Source: Halomicrococcus gelatinilyticus
GTDB taxonomy: Archaea > Halobacteriota > Halobacteria > Halobacteriales > Haladaptataceae
Direction of reading: 5' to 3'
Length of the DNA stretch: 64,000 bases
NCBI GenBank assembly: GCA_024227995.1
Contig: CP100467.1
Location: forward strand, 1-64,000
Numbering within the stretch: the first letter of the stretch is position 1; every line of letters begins with the position of its first letter. The position numbers and the translations under genes are program-made. Below the pieces are notes generated by a model. That model saw only the letters and a list, made by a program, of their open reading frames with translations. It was not told where the DNA came from and did not search any database. This document shows, in pieces, positions 1 to 8,572 of the stretch.

Positions 1-1308
1 AGGCGTCAGTTACTCAAAGGAATCGCTGCTGGCGGCACGGCCCTGCTCGCAGGATGCAGTGGTGCCAACAATCAGGACGGCACAACGACCACGACGGGCA
101 ACGGCGGTGGCGGTGGAGGCGGTGGCAACAAGACGCCGATAAAGTACATCTATCCCGGCTACTTCAGCGCGGACGCCAAGGACCTGTTGCCGATGTTCAA
201 CGAGCAGTCCAACAGCGTCACGGTCAACTCGCAGAAGACGCCGGCCGAATCAGCGTCGACGCGCAAGTACTACGTCAACCAGTTCATCTCCCAGTCGTCG
301 GCGTTCGACGCCGGCAACATGGACGTCGTCTGGCCGGCGGAGTTCGCGAAGAACGGCTGGGCCGCCGAGGTGAACGACCCGCAGGGGCTCACCGACGAGA
401 TGTTGAAGACGCCCGTCGACTCCGTCACCATCGATGGGACACTCTACGGGATGCCGATACACACCGACGCGAACGCGCTGTACTACCGCACCGACCTCCT
501 GGAAGACGCTGGCTTCGACGAACCGCCGAAGACGTACATGGAACTCGTCAACATGGCACAGGAGGTGAAGAACAACAGCGACGAGGACCTCAACGGCTAC
601 ATCTGGCAGGGCGGCGCCAACGAGGGGTTGACCATCATGTGGCTCAACTGGCTGTGGGGGATGGGCGGCGGCGTCCGGAAGGACGGCAATCTCACGGTGA
701 ACACCCAGAAGGGCGTCGACGCGCTCTCCCACGCCGTCGACCTCATCCACGAGCACAACGTGACCCCGGAGTCGGTCCCCTCGTCCAGCACCGACCAGAA
801 CCGCAAGACGTTCCAGCAGGGGAACACCGTCTTCATGCGCAACTGGCCGTACGCCTACGCGCTGATGAACGAGGACGGGTCGCCCGTCAAGGACAAGTTC
901 GCGGTCGCCCCCATGCCGAAGGCCGAGGGGAACCAGGACGCGAACAACTCCTGTCTCGGCGGCTGGAACGTCTTCATCAGCAAGTTCTCGCAGAACAAGG
1001 GCGCAGCCCAGAAGTTCGCCAACTTCATGGCCTCGAAGGAGGCCCAGGAGAACATGGCGCTCGAACACAGTCGCCTGCCGGTCATGCAGGAACTCTACCA
1101 GGACGAGTACCTCGACCAGGCCGAGCACCTCGAGGTGTTCAAGAACATCGTCGAGCAGACGAGCGCCCGACCCGCGACGCCGAAGTACTCGACGTTCTCG
1201 AACATCGTCTTCACGGAGTGCAACAAGGCGCTGGTCCAGAGCAAGTCGCCGAAGAAGGCGCTCGACGACGCCCAGAGCCAGATCGACAGCCAGGTCAACA
1301 ACGCGTGA
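1..1308 (+). CDS. Sugar ABC transporter substrate-binding lipoprotein, family 1 (5' end missing)
   Basis: The frame is open from base 1, so the start codon lies upstream. The first residues read RRQLLKGIAAGGTALLAGC: the end of a twin-arginine (Tat) signal and a lipobox whose Cys19 would be lipid-modified. A Gly/Thr-rich linker follows. The body of about 370 residues has the look of family 1 binding proteins, with MPIHTDANALYYRTDLL near residue 152 and a Gly/Trp-rich lobe near residues 203-225. It should sit outside the membrane and deliver a sugar or oligosaccharide to permeases, which are not downstream and are probably upstream. The substrate cannot be read from the sequence. Family is confident; ligand is unknown. 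Confidence 0.85.
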   Translation, partial: RRQLLKGIAAGGTALLAGCSGANNQDGTTTTTGNGGGGGGGGNKTPIKYIYPGYFSADAKDLLPMFNEQSNSVTVNSQKTPAESASTRKYYVNQFISQSSAFDAGNMDVVWPAEFAKNGWAAEVNDPQGLTDEMLKTPVDSVTIDGTLYGMPIHTDANALYYRTDLLEDAGFDEPPKTYMELVNMAQEVKNNSDEDLNGYIWQGGANEGLTIMWLNWLWGMGGGVRKDGNLTVNTQKGVDALSHAVDLIHEHNVTPESVPSSSTDQNRKTFQQGNTVFMRNWPYAYALMNEDGSPVKDKFAVAPMPKAEGNQDANNSCLGGWNVFISKFSQNKGAAQKFANFMASKEAQENMALEHSRLPVMQELYQDEYLDQAEHLEVFKNIVEQTSARPATPKYSTFSNIVFTECNKALVQSKSPKKALDDAQSQIDSQVNNA

Positions 1309-1597
1309 CGAACACAGGTGACGCGGTCGCCCGGACCTCGGTCCCGTAGTCCTCTCCTGCCGTTGGGAGACGCGGTGAACGCCAGCGGAGGACGTCAGCG
1401 TCGACAGCGACGAACGCGAACACCGGCAACGAACGCGAACACCGACAGCACCGCCGGGGTCGAACGCCAGTCGCCGACGACGGCAGCGGACGACGGTCGT
1501 GGGGGATGGGTGCGGACGGGGAGCGCGATGCAGACGGCGAGGTGCGATGCAGACCGCCGACTCTCCTGCGGTGAACGGATACCCCGTCCCAGGATAG

Positions 1598-2506
1598 CTA
1601 CTGCGTGACCGGACCGTCCTCGATGGCCTCAACGACGCTCCCGTAGGCCCGCTCCAGGCGGTCGCGTTCGGCGTCCGAGAGCGTCGGGAGCGGCGGCAGC
1701 GCGTCGCCGATGTTCGTTCCGTCGACGGCGACGAGGTGTTTGATGGCCGGCGCGCTCGGAACGTCGGCCGTCGCGCTGACCATCGGCGCGACGACGTGTT
1801 CCATGAGGCGAGCGACGGCGTCGTGGTCGTCCGCCGCGTGGGCCTCGTAGAGACGCGCCAGGTGTCCCGGGAACACGTTCGCGGGACCGGCGATGATGCC
1901 GTCGGCGCCGAGGTCGAGCGACGCGGCGGCGAGCTCCGTCGCGCCCTGGAACACGGCGAACTCGTCGTCGGTCCGCCGTACGAGCCGATGGTGGTACGTG
2001 AGGTCGCCGGAGGTGTCCTTGAGGCCGACGACCCCCTCGTGGGCGGCGAGCGTCTCGACGGTGTCGAGTCCGATGGCGTTCCCGGTCAGCGGTGGGATGT
2101 TGTACAGGACGAGCGGGAGCGGCGAGCGGTCGGCGACCCTCGTGAAGAAGGCTTCCAGTCCCTCCTGCGTCGTGTTCAGGTAGTACGGTGCGACGACGAC
2201 GGCGACGTCGGCGTCCGCCGCCGCTGCCGCGCTGGCGTTGTCGACGACGCCCTCGACGCTCGTGTCGCCGCAGCCCGCGAACACGGTGGTGTCATCGTCT
2301 GCGGTCCCCGTGACGGTCGCGACCACGGTCCGGTTCTGCTCAGGCGTCAGACTGGAGAACTCGCCGATGGAACTGCCCGGGAAGAGACCGTGCACGCCGG
2401 CGTCGAGGAGCGACTCCGTGAACCGTTCGAGCGTGGGCACGTCTACGTCCCCGCTCCCGCCGACGGTAGGCGTCGCCATGGGAACGACTGTCCCCGAAAG
2501 GTGCAT
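1598..2506 (-). CDS. DapA/NAL-family aldolase or dehydratase (2-keto-3-deoxy sugar acid enzyme likely)
   Basis: The 302-residue (beta/alpha)8 protein has the family hallmarks: GSSIGEFSSLT (residues 44-54) for the carboxylate-binding loop, Tyr135 in LYNIP and the Schiff-base Lys163 in GLKDTSGD. The start at 2506 is chosen because a TATA box (2531-2538) lies 28 bases upstream, giving a leaderless mRNA; an upstream in-frame ATG at 2515 is too close to it. In archaea this family includes 2-keto-3-deoxygluconate aldolase and 2-keto-3-deoxyarabinonate dehydratase as well as true DapA. The divergent aldehyde dehydrogenase and the nearby xylose-dehydrogenase-like gene favour sugar-acid breakdown over lysine synthesis. 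That is inference; the family call is firm. Confidence 0.85.
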   Translation of the reverse strand: MHLSGTVVPMATPTVGGSGDVDVPTLERFTESLLDAGVHGLFPGSSIGEFSSLTPEQNRTVVATVTGTADDDTTVFAGCGDTSVEGVVDNASAAAAADADVAVVVAPYYLNTTQEGLEAFFTRVADRSPLPLVLYNIPPLTGNAIGLDTVETLAAHEGVVGLKDTSGDLTYHHRLVRRTDDEFAVFQGATELAAASLDLGADGIIAGPANVFPGHLARLYEAHAADDHDAVARLMEHVVAPMVSATADVPSAPAIKHLVAVDGTNIGDALPPLPTLSDAERDRLERAYGSVVEAIEDGPVTQ

Positions 2507-2530
2507 GCCTCTCATCTCGGTCAGCACCCG

Positions 2531-2538
2531 TTTATAAT
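2531..2538 (-). promoter_or_regulatory. TATA box for the DapA-family gene
   Basis: On the minus strand this reads ATTATAAA, centred about 28 bases before the ATG at 2506, the spacing expected of a haloarchaeal leaderless promoter. Confidence 0.6.
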
Positions 2539-2643
2539 TTGGGATGCGGTAGCACACAGCGAATCGGCCCGTTACCGGGACGGATTCGACCGGAGTCGAA
2601 GGCGTCGTGATAGCTGTACGCAATGTGGTATCGCGGCACAACA

Positions 2644-2650
2644 CTTATCG
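2644..2650 (+). promoter_or_regulatory. TATA-like element for the aldehyde dehydrogenase
   Basis: CTTATCG is centred about 27 bases before the ATG at 2674, which selects that start over the in-frame ATGs at 2623 and 2656. With the element at 2531-2538 it forms a divergent promoter region, a natural place for shared control of the two genes. Confidence 0.5.
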
Positions 2651-2673
2651 GGCGGATGGCCGACCACTACACC

Positions 2674-4149
2674 ATGAGCCTGGACGTAGCCAGCCGTCTC
2701 GACAAGCAGATGCGCATCGATGGCGAATGGGTCGACGGCGACGACCGGACGGACGTCGTCCATCCGTACGACGGGTCGACCGTCGGGTCCGTGCCGCTAG
2801 CGAACGCTGAACAGGTCGTCGAGGCCGTCGAGGCCGCCGACCGCGCGTACGTGGAGTCGGACCTCTCGGCCTACGAGCGGTACGAACTGCTCTCAGCCGC
2901 CGCGGACGCCCTCGAAGACCGCGCCGATGAGGTGGCGCGGGTCGTCACGAGCGAGCAGGGCAAGCCCATCGGCGAGGCGCGGACGGAGGTCGACCGCGCC
3001 GTCCAGACGCTGCAGCTCTCCGGCGAGGAGGCAAAGCGGATGTTCGGCGAGTACGTCCCGATGGACGCCCAGAAGGGGTTCGCAAAGGACCACTGTTTCA
3101 CGCAGCGCGAGCCGCTCGGCGTCGTCGGCGCGATCACGCCGTTCAACTTCCCGCTGAACCTCATGGTCCACAAGGTCGGCCCCGCGCTCGCCGCCGGCAA
3201 CGCCGTCGTCGGCAAGCCCGCGACGAACACGCCGCTGAGCGCCATCCTGCTCTTCGAGTGCCTGGTCGACGCCGCCGCGGAGGTCGACGCGCCGGACGGC
3301 CTCGTGAACGTCGTGACGGGGAGCGGGTCGACCGCCGGCGACGTCCTCCTCGACCACGAGGCCGTCGAGGTCATCTCGTTCACGGGGTCGACGGACGTCG
3401 GCAAGTACCTCGCGAACAACAGCGGTATGACGGAGCTCACGCTCGAGCTCGGCGGCAACGACCCGACCATCGTCTGGGACGACACCGACGTCGAGGAAGT
3501 CGCGGAGCGGGTCGTCGGCGGGGCGTGTTCGAACGCCGGCCAGGTCTGCAACAGCGTCGAACGCGTCCTGGTCCACGAGACGATCGAAGACGAACTCGTC
3601 GACGCGATGGTCGACGCCGCGGAGTCGCTGACCGTCGGCGACCCCTTCGACGAGGCGACGGACGTGGCCGCGATGGTCGACGACGACCAGTTCGAGACCG
3701 TCGTCGACCTGTTCGAGGCGACCGTCGACCGGGGCGCGACCGTCGAGTGTGGCGGGAGCTACGGCGGCGACCTCGGCGAGCGCGTCTTCGAACCGACCGT
3801 CCTCTCCGACGTGACGCCCGACATGCCCGCGGCGCGCGAGGAGACGTTCGGCCCGCTCGTGCCCGTCATCTCGGTGAGCGACTTCGACGAGGCAATCGAG
3901 GAGGCCAACAACACCAACTACGGCCTCGAAGCCGGCCTGTTCACCCAGGACATGGACCGCGCGAAGCGCGCCGCCGACGAGATCGACGCCGGCGGCGTCA
4001 ACGTCAACACCGTCTCCGGCTTCCGCGCCGACCACATGCCATACGGCGGGTTCAAGGACTCCGGCGTCGGCAAGGAGGGCATCAAGTACGCGCTCGACCA
4101 CTTCTCGCGCGAGAAGCTCGTCGGGTTCCACCAGGGGTTCAACGCCTGA
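2674..4149 (+). CDS. NAD(P)-dependent aldehyde dehydrogenase (2-ketoglutarate-semialdehyde type possible)
   Basis: The 491-residue protein has normal length and all catalytic features of the ALDH superfamily: a nucleotide-binding stretch ITPFNFPLN, general-base Glu258 in LELGGND, nucleophile Cys292 in SNAGQVC and a C-terminal GGFKDSGVGKEG segment. It oxidises an aldehyde to a carboxylate in the cytoplasm. It is divergent from a DapA-family enzyme. In oxidative pentose pathways a deoxy-keto acid dehydratase is followed by 2-ketoglutarate semialdehyde dehydrogenase, so that role is plausible, but lactaldehyde or succinate-semialdehyde activity cannot be excluded. The leaderless start at 2674 is supported by the TATA-like element at 2644. 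Confidence 0.88.
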   Translation: MSLDVASRLDKQMRIDGEWVDGDDRTDVVHPYDGSTVGSVPLANAEQVVEAVEAADRAYVESDLSAYERYELLSAAADALEDRADEVARVVTSEQGKPIGEARTEVDRAVQTLQLSGEEAKRMFGEYVPMDAQKGFAKDHCFTQREPLGVVGAITPFNFPLNLMVHKVGPALAAGNAVVGKPATNTPLSAILLFECLVDAAAEVDAPDGLVNVVTGSGSTAGDVLLDHEAVEVISFTGSTDVGKYLANNSGMTELTLELGGNDPTIVWDDTDVEEVAERVVGGACSNAGQVCNSVERVLVHETIEDELVDAMVDAAESLTVGDPFDEATDVAAMVDDDQFETVVDLFEATVDRGATVECGGSYGGDLGERVFEPTVLSDVTPDMPAAREETFGPLVPVISVSDFDEAIEEANNTNYGLEAGLFTQDMDRAKRAADEIDAGGVNVNTVSGFRADHMPYGGFKDSGVGKEGIKYALDHFSREKLVGFHQGFNA

Positions 4150-4190
4150 CAGCTGGCGCGTGTGCTCCTGCCGCAGTCGTCGGTCACGGG

Positions 4191-5276
4191 TTACTCGACG
4201 GCGACCCAGGTGCGGTCGGCCGCCGCCTCGTAGACGGCTTCCATCGTCATCACGTCCACGAGCCCGTGCTCGCCGTCGGGAAGAATCTCGGCGTCGCCGC
4301 GGACGCGGTCGGCGAAGTAGTCGAACTCCTCGCGCATCTGGTCGACCCGCGAGAGTTCGACGGACGCCCGGCCGTCGCCGCGGGAGACGTGAAGCTCGCG
4401 CGTCTGGTCCTGGAAGAACGCGGGTTCGACGCGCACCTGTCCCTCGGTGCCGGTGACCGTGATGGCGCTGGACTGGCGGGCGTTGTGGCTGGCGTAGCAG
4501 GAGGCGGACACGTCGTCGGGGAACTCCAGGGTGAACGACACCGTCTCGTCGACGTCGTCGAAGGCGTCGTGCGTGCTCGTCGTCCGTCCCGAGACGGCGA
4601 CCGGGTCCGCGTCCAGGAGGAACCGTGCCGTGTTGAGCGGGTAGATGCCGATGTCGAACAGCGCGCCGCCGCCCGCGAGTTCCTCGTCGAGCCGCCACTG
4701 GTCGGGGTCCGGGTTGACGCGGTCGAGCAGGCGCTGGGACATGTCCCCCCTGACCTCCATCGGTTCGCCGACGTAGCCCGCTTCGAGGAGCTGGCGCGCC
4801 CGCCGGACCGCGGGTTCGGTGTGCATCCGGTAGGCGATCATCAGGTCGACGCCGGCCGATTCGCACGTCTCGACGAGCGCGCGGGCGCGGGCGCTGTCGC
4901 GCTCCATCGGCTTCTCGCAGAGGACGTCCTTCCCGTAGGTCGCCGCCGTCTCCGCGTGGTCGAGGTGGAGCGCGTTGGGCGTGCAGACGTAGACGGCGTC
5001 GTACTCCTCGCGGGCCGCCCCGTCGTGGAACTCGTCGTACGTGACGCCGTCGGCCGCGCCGTCCGTCTCCCTCGCAACGCGCTCGGCCTTCTCGCTCGTG
5101 CTGCTCACCATCACCGTGGGCTCACAGCGGTCGCTCGCCTCCAGGGCGGGCAGGGCGCGCCCCCTCGTGAACCAGCCGAGCCCGACCACCGCGAACCTGA
5201 CCGGTGGCGTCGACTCCGGGTCGACCGTCTCCCAGTCGCGCGCACAGCTCTCGTCGAAGAGCGAGTCGAGATCCAT
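4191..5276 (-). CDS. gfo6: Gfo/Idh/MocA-family D-xylose (pentose) 1-dehydrogenase
   Basis: The 361-residue protein has an N-terminal Rossmann motif VVGLGWF (residues 30-36), the family EKP motif at 121-123 (Lys122 catalytic) and DIGIYPLN at 208-215. The whole pattern, including MIAYRMHTEPAVRRA at 146-160 and PDQWRLD near 191, closely follows the NADP-dependent D-xylose dehydrogenase of Haloarcula/Haloferax as I remember it. That enzyme oxidises D-xylose or L-arabinose to the lactone, the first step of haloarchaeal pentose oxidation. A minus-strand TTTAAT box at 5300-5307 lies 27 bases before the ATG, so the mRNA is leaderless. The family is certain; the exact sugar is inferred. Confidence 0.8.
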   Translation of the reverse strand: MDLDSLFDESCARDWETVDPESTPPVRFAVVGLGWFTRGRALPALEASDRCEPTVMVSSTSEKAERVARETDGAADGVTYDEFHDGAAREEYDAVYVCTPNALHLDHAETAATYGKDVLCEKPMERDSARARALVETCESAGVDLMIAYRMHTEPAVRRARQLLEAGYVGEPMEVRGDMSQRLLDRVNPDPDQWRLDEELAGGGALFDIGIYPLNTARFLLDADPVAVSGRTTSTHDAFDDVDETVSFTLEFPDDVSASCYASHNARQSSAITVTGTEGQVRVEPAFFQDQTRELHVSRGDGRASVELSRVDQMREEFDYFADRVRGDAEILPDGEHGLVDVMTMEAVYEAAADRTWVAVE

Positions 5277-5299
5277 ACCCTGCTACACTGTGGCATGCG

Positions 5300-5307
5300 T
5301 ATTAAAC
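5300..5307 (-). promoter_or_regulatory. TATA box for the xylose dehydrogenase-like gene
   Basis: The minus-strand box TTTAAT is centred about 27 bases before the start at 5276. Confidence 0.55.
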
Positions 5308-5375
5308 GCACCCCCGACTCGTCCCTCGTGGTCGAAATCGGTGCTTGACGCCCACAGTGGTGCTCGCCGGGGCGC

Positions 5376-6107
5376 TCAGAACCCCTCCAGTACCTCGGTA
5401 CCGTGGACCATCGATTCGAGCGGGGACACCGGCTCGTCGTGTTCGTAGATGGCCCACTCGACGTCGTTGCGCCGGACCGCCGCCGCGCACGCTTCGACGT
5501 CGAGCACGCCGTCGCCGACCTCGGTGGGCGTCCTCGTCTGGTCGGCATCCGAGACGTGGACGAGCGGGATACGGTCGTGCCAGCGGTCCAGGAACCGGAC
5601 GGGGTCGGCCCCCGCCGCCGCGGCCCAGCCCAGGTCGACCTCCAGTTCCAGCGGTTCGCCCGACGCGGCGGCGAACCGGTCGAATGCGGGGCGGCCGCCG
5701 ACGTCACGGAACTCGTGGACGTGGTTGTGGTACCCTAGTGCTGCGCCGTGGTCCGACACCCGCTCCGCGAGTGACGTGAGCCGATGTGCCGTCTCCTCGA
5801 TGGCGTCCTCGTTCTCGAAGTGGTCCTCGTCCAGCCACGGAATCACGAGTCGGTCACAGCCGAGCGTCCGGTAGAACGAGACGGTCTCTCCGGGGTCGTC
5901 GTTCAGTTCGTCGAACGCGACGTGTGCGGCGACCGACTCCATCCCCGTCTCGTCGAGCGCCTCGACGACGGCCCCGGTGTCGGCGTCACGGATCCGGGTC
6001 GCGTACTCGACGGCTTCGAATCCCGCTTCGCTCGCGGCGACGATCAGGTCTTCGAGCGGTCGTTCGACCGTTCGCAGGGAGTACAGCTGGATCGCGTGTC
6101 GTGTCAT
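5376..6107 (-). CDS. Sugar phosphate isomerase/epimerase-like TIM-barrel protein (AP endonuclease 2 fold)
   Basis: The 243-residue protein opens with HAIQLYSLRTVERPLEDL and carries FEAVEYA, YHNHVHEF (about residues 145-152) and LELEVDLGW, the strand-end motifs of the xylose isomerase-like TIM barrels that bind a divalent metal through Glu, His and Asp. Members isomerise or epimerise sugars, inositols or hydroxypyruvate. It lies behind the pentose dehydrogenase on the same strand with 99 bases between them, so co-transcription is possible. No specific substrate can be assigned. Confidence 0.75.
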   Translation of the reverse strand: MTRHAIQLYSLRTVERPLEDLIVAASEAGFEAVEYATRIRDADTGAVVEALDETGMESVAAHVAFDELNDDPGETVSFYRTLGCDRLVIPWLDEDHFENEDAIEETAHRLTSLAERVSDHGAALGYHNHVHEFRDVGGRPAFDRFAAASGEPLELEVDLGWAAAAGADPVRFLDRWHDRIPLVHVSDADQTRTPTEVGDGVLDVEACAAAVRRNDVEWAIYEHDEPVSPLESMVHGTEVLEGF

Positions 6108-6440
6108 GGTCGTACTCGTCGGGCCAGTGACGAAGGCGTTGCTGTCGCGGGAGGGGTCTCCAATCGTGCCTGTACCCTGTCCGGTGATGAGTCCGGGGTG
6201 ACAAGATTAAACTATATAGTAGTGACTCGTCTATAATGTAGTCCTTACGCTCATATATCTCTTTGCATTGCTCCATCGCTGGTTCGCCGTGCGAATCTCG
6301 GTCGGCGGGGCGAGAAGCGTCCCGACCTCCCACCGCTCGCAGTGCCGTAGACGCGTTCCGCTCCTCGGCGTCACCGGAACTCCGACGCGACTCGTGAGGT
6401 TCGTCCGTCGACGCCAGTCTTCGAGAAGAGTCGGGGGAAC
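6108..6440. other. Intergenic region with an AT-rich promoter patch
   Basis: No convincing gene is present. Bases 6203-6265 are unusually AT-rich for this window and contain several TATA-like runs. They could drive the isomerase-like gene (start 6107) from a leader of roughly 80 bases. The rest is GC-rich and featureless to the eye. Confidence 0.4.
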
Positions 6441-7469
6441 TCAGTCCCCGTCCTGGACGGGGGACGAACTGCTGGCGTGTTCGGTCGGCGACCGCTTCCA
6501 GCAGTGGACGACCTGCGTCTCGGAGAACGTCTGCTCCTCGACTGGTTCGGCGCACGCTTCCTCGGCGACCGGACACCGCGTGCGGAACTTGCAGCCCGAC
6601 GGCGGATCGATCGGCGACGGTACGTCGCCCTCGAGGACCGCTCGTTCGCCCCGGTCGTCGAGGTCAGTCGACGGGATGGCCTTCAGCAGGGCGTCGGTGT
6701 AGGGGTGCTGGTGGTGTTCGAAGATCTCCTCCGTCGTCCCGCGCTCCATTATCTCGCCGAGGTACATCACCGCGACCCGGTCGCAGAAGTAGCGCACGAC
6801 GGACAGGTCGTGGGTGATGAAGAGGAACGTGAGCCCGAACTCGTCCTGAAGCTCGTCGAGCAGGTTCAGGATCTGCGCCTGGACGGAGACGTCGAGCGCC
6901 GACGTCGGCTCGTCGGCGACGACGAACTCCGGTTCGACGGCGAGCGCCCGGGCGATGGCGACGCGCTGTTGCTGCCCGCCGGAGAACTCGTGCGGGAACC
7001 GGTCGAGCTGGTCGGCGGAGAGGCCGACCCGCTCGATGAGTTCCTCGACGCGCCGGTTCCGTTCCGCACGGGAGTCGCCGATGTCGTGCACCTCCAGCGG
7101 ACGACGGACGATGTCCCGTATCCGACGGCGCGGGTTCAGGCTAGCGCTCGGGTCCTGGAAGATGACCTGGATCTCCTTACGGAGTTCCCGCATCCGCGTC
7201 TTCGACGCATCGTCGATCCGTTCCCCGTCGTACCACACTTCCCCGTCCGTCGGTTCGAGGAGTCCAAGGATGGTCTCGCCGAGGGTCGACTTGCCACAGC
7301 CGGACTCGCCGACGAGGCCGAGCGTCTCGCCCGGTGCGATGCTGAGGTCGACGCCGTCGACCGCACGCACCCACTGCTCCTCGCGGGAGAGCAACCGGCT
7401 GAGGAGCCCCGATTCGACCGGGAAGTGTTTGGCGACGTCGCGCGTCTCGACGAGCGGGTCGTCGGTCAT
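6441..7469 (-). CDS. Dipeptide/oligopeptide ABC transporter ATP-binding protein (DppF/OppF type)
   Basis: The 342-residue ATPase has Walker A GESGCGKST (residues 54-62), signature SGGQQQRVAIARAL, Walker B VVADEPTSALD and the C-terminal oligopeptide-transporter extension with a Cys-rich CKFRTRCPVAEEAC. That extension is common in the Opp/Dpp subfamily and can hold an iron-sulfur centre. It is the last gene of a five-gene minus-strand operon (binding protein, two permeases, two ATPases) and overlaps the preceding ATPase gene by four bases (ATGA). Confidence 0.92.
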   Translation of the reverse strand: MTDDPLVETRDVAKHFPVESGLLSRLLSREEQWVRAVDGVDLSIAPGETLGLVGESGCGKSTLGETILGLLEPTDGEVWYDGERIDDASKTRMRELRKEIQVIFQDPSASLNPRRRIRDIVRRPLEVHDIGDSRAERNRRVEELIERVGLSADQLDRFPHEFSGGQQQRVAIARALAVEPEFVVADEPTSALDVSVQAQILNLLDELQDEFGLTFLFITHDLSVVRYFCDRVAVMYLGEIMERGTTEEIFEHHQHPYTDALLKAIPSTDLDDRGERAVLEGDVPSPIDPPSGCKFRTRCPVAEEACAEPVEEQTFSETQVVHCWKRSPTEHASSSSPVQDGD

Positions 7470-8572
7470 CGGTCACCTCCGTCGGTCACGGCCCGTCCGT
7501 CCGGGTCGTCCTGACCCTCGTTCCACGGGAGGTCAGACGAGTCGCGATGGAGGATGCACCGTGCCTCGTGTCCCGGAGCGGGTTCGTACTGGTCGGGGAC
7601 GCCCTCCTCGCACGCGTCGTGGGCGTGGGGACAGCGCGGTGCGAAGTGGCAGGCGTCGGGCATGTCGATCAGGTCCGGAACGTTCCCCTCGATGGCCTGG
7701 AGACGCTCCTCGCCCTGCCGGACGTCCGGGATCGCCCCGAGCAGACGGCGCGTGTACGGATGAGCGGGGTCGCGGAACACGTCCTCGACGGTCCCTTTCT
7801 CGACGATCTGGCCGGCGTACATCACCGCGACCCGGTCGCACGTCTCGACGACGACGCCGAGGTCGTGGGTGATGAGGAGCACGCCCATCTCCCGCTCGGC
7901 CTGGAGCTGGTCGAGTCGTTCGAGAATCTGTGCCTCGATGGTCACGTCGAGCGCGGTCGTCGGCTCGTCGGCGATGAGCAGGTCCGGTTCGCAGGCGAGC
8001 GCCATCGCGATCATGGCCCGCTGCTGCATCCCGCCGGAGAACTGGTGGGGGTACTCGGTGGCCCGCTGTTCGGGTTCCGGGATTCCGACCTGCCGCATCA
8101 TCTCGACGGCGTGCTCCCACGACTCCGGATACCGCTTCCGCGTACTCCGTCGCGGGACGAAGTTCCCGAGCAGGCTCTCCTCGAGCCAGTCGATCCCCTC
8201 GTCCTCGAAGAGCCCGTGGGCCCGTGCGGCCTCGGCGATCTGCTCGCCGACGGTCAACACCGGGTTGAGACTCTCCATCGGGTCCTGGAACACCATCCCG
8301 ATATCGTTGCCGCGGATCTCCTGGAGCCGGCTTTCGGACGCCGCGCGGAGGTCCTCGCCGTCGAACTCGACCGTTCCGTCGGTGACGTGTCCCGGCGAGT
8401 CGACGAGTCCGAGCAGCGAGAGTGCGGTGACCGATTTGCCGCTGCCGGACTCGCCGACGATGCCGACCGTCTCGCCCGGTTCGATGCTGAGGTCGACGCC
8501 GTCGACAGCCTGGACGACGCCGTCGTCTGTCCGGAACTCCGTCGAGAGCCCGGTCACGTCGAGCAGCGTCAT
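7466..8572 (-). CDS. Dipeptide/oligopeptide ABC transporter ATP-binding protein (DppD/OppD type)
   Basis: The 368-residue ATPase has Walker A GESGSGKS (40-47), signature SGGMQQRAMIAMAL, Walker B LLIADEPTTALD and a C-terminal CHFAPRCPHAHDAC oligopeptide-family motif. It pairs with the next gene to make the heterodimeric nucleotide-binding unit of the importer. It shares one base with the upstream permease stop codon and four bases with the downstream ATPase, so the genes are translationally coupled. Confidence 0.92.
   Translation of the reverse strand: MTLLDVTGLSTEFRTDDGVVQAVDGVDLSIEPGETVGIVGESGSGKSVTALSLLGLVDSPGHVTDGTVEFDGEDLRAASESRLQEIRGNDIGMVFQDPMESLNPVLTVGEQIAEAARAHGLFEDEGIDWLEESLLGNFVPRRSTRKRYPESWEHAVEMMRQVGIPEPEQRATEYPHQFSGGMQQRAMIAMALACEPDLLIADEPTTALDVTIEAQILERLDQLQAEREMGVLLITHDLGVVVETCDRVAVMYAGQIVEKGTVEDVFRDPAHPYTRRLLGAIPDVRQGEERLQAIEGNVPDLIDMPDACHFAPRCPHAHDACEEGVPDQYEPAPGHEARCILHRDSSDLPWNEGQDDPDGRAVTDGGDR

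Noticed and set aside
1318..1608. A 96-residue + strand frame in the gap after the binding protein
   Set aside because: Arg/Thr-rich low-complexity product, no promoter at the right distance, and it overlaps the stop of the DapA-family gene.
250..1632. Long minus-strand open frames opposite real genes (also at 2893-4866, 17345-18886 and 56582-61081)
   Set aside because: They are mirror frames of high-G+C coding DNA: Arg/Val/Gly-rich, no family motifs, and they oppose genes with clear function.
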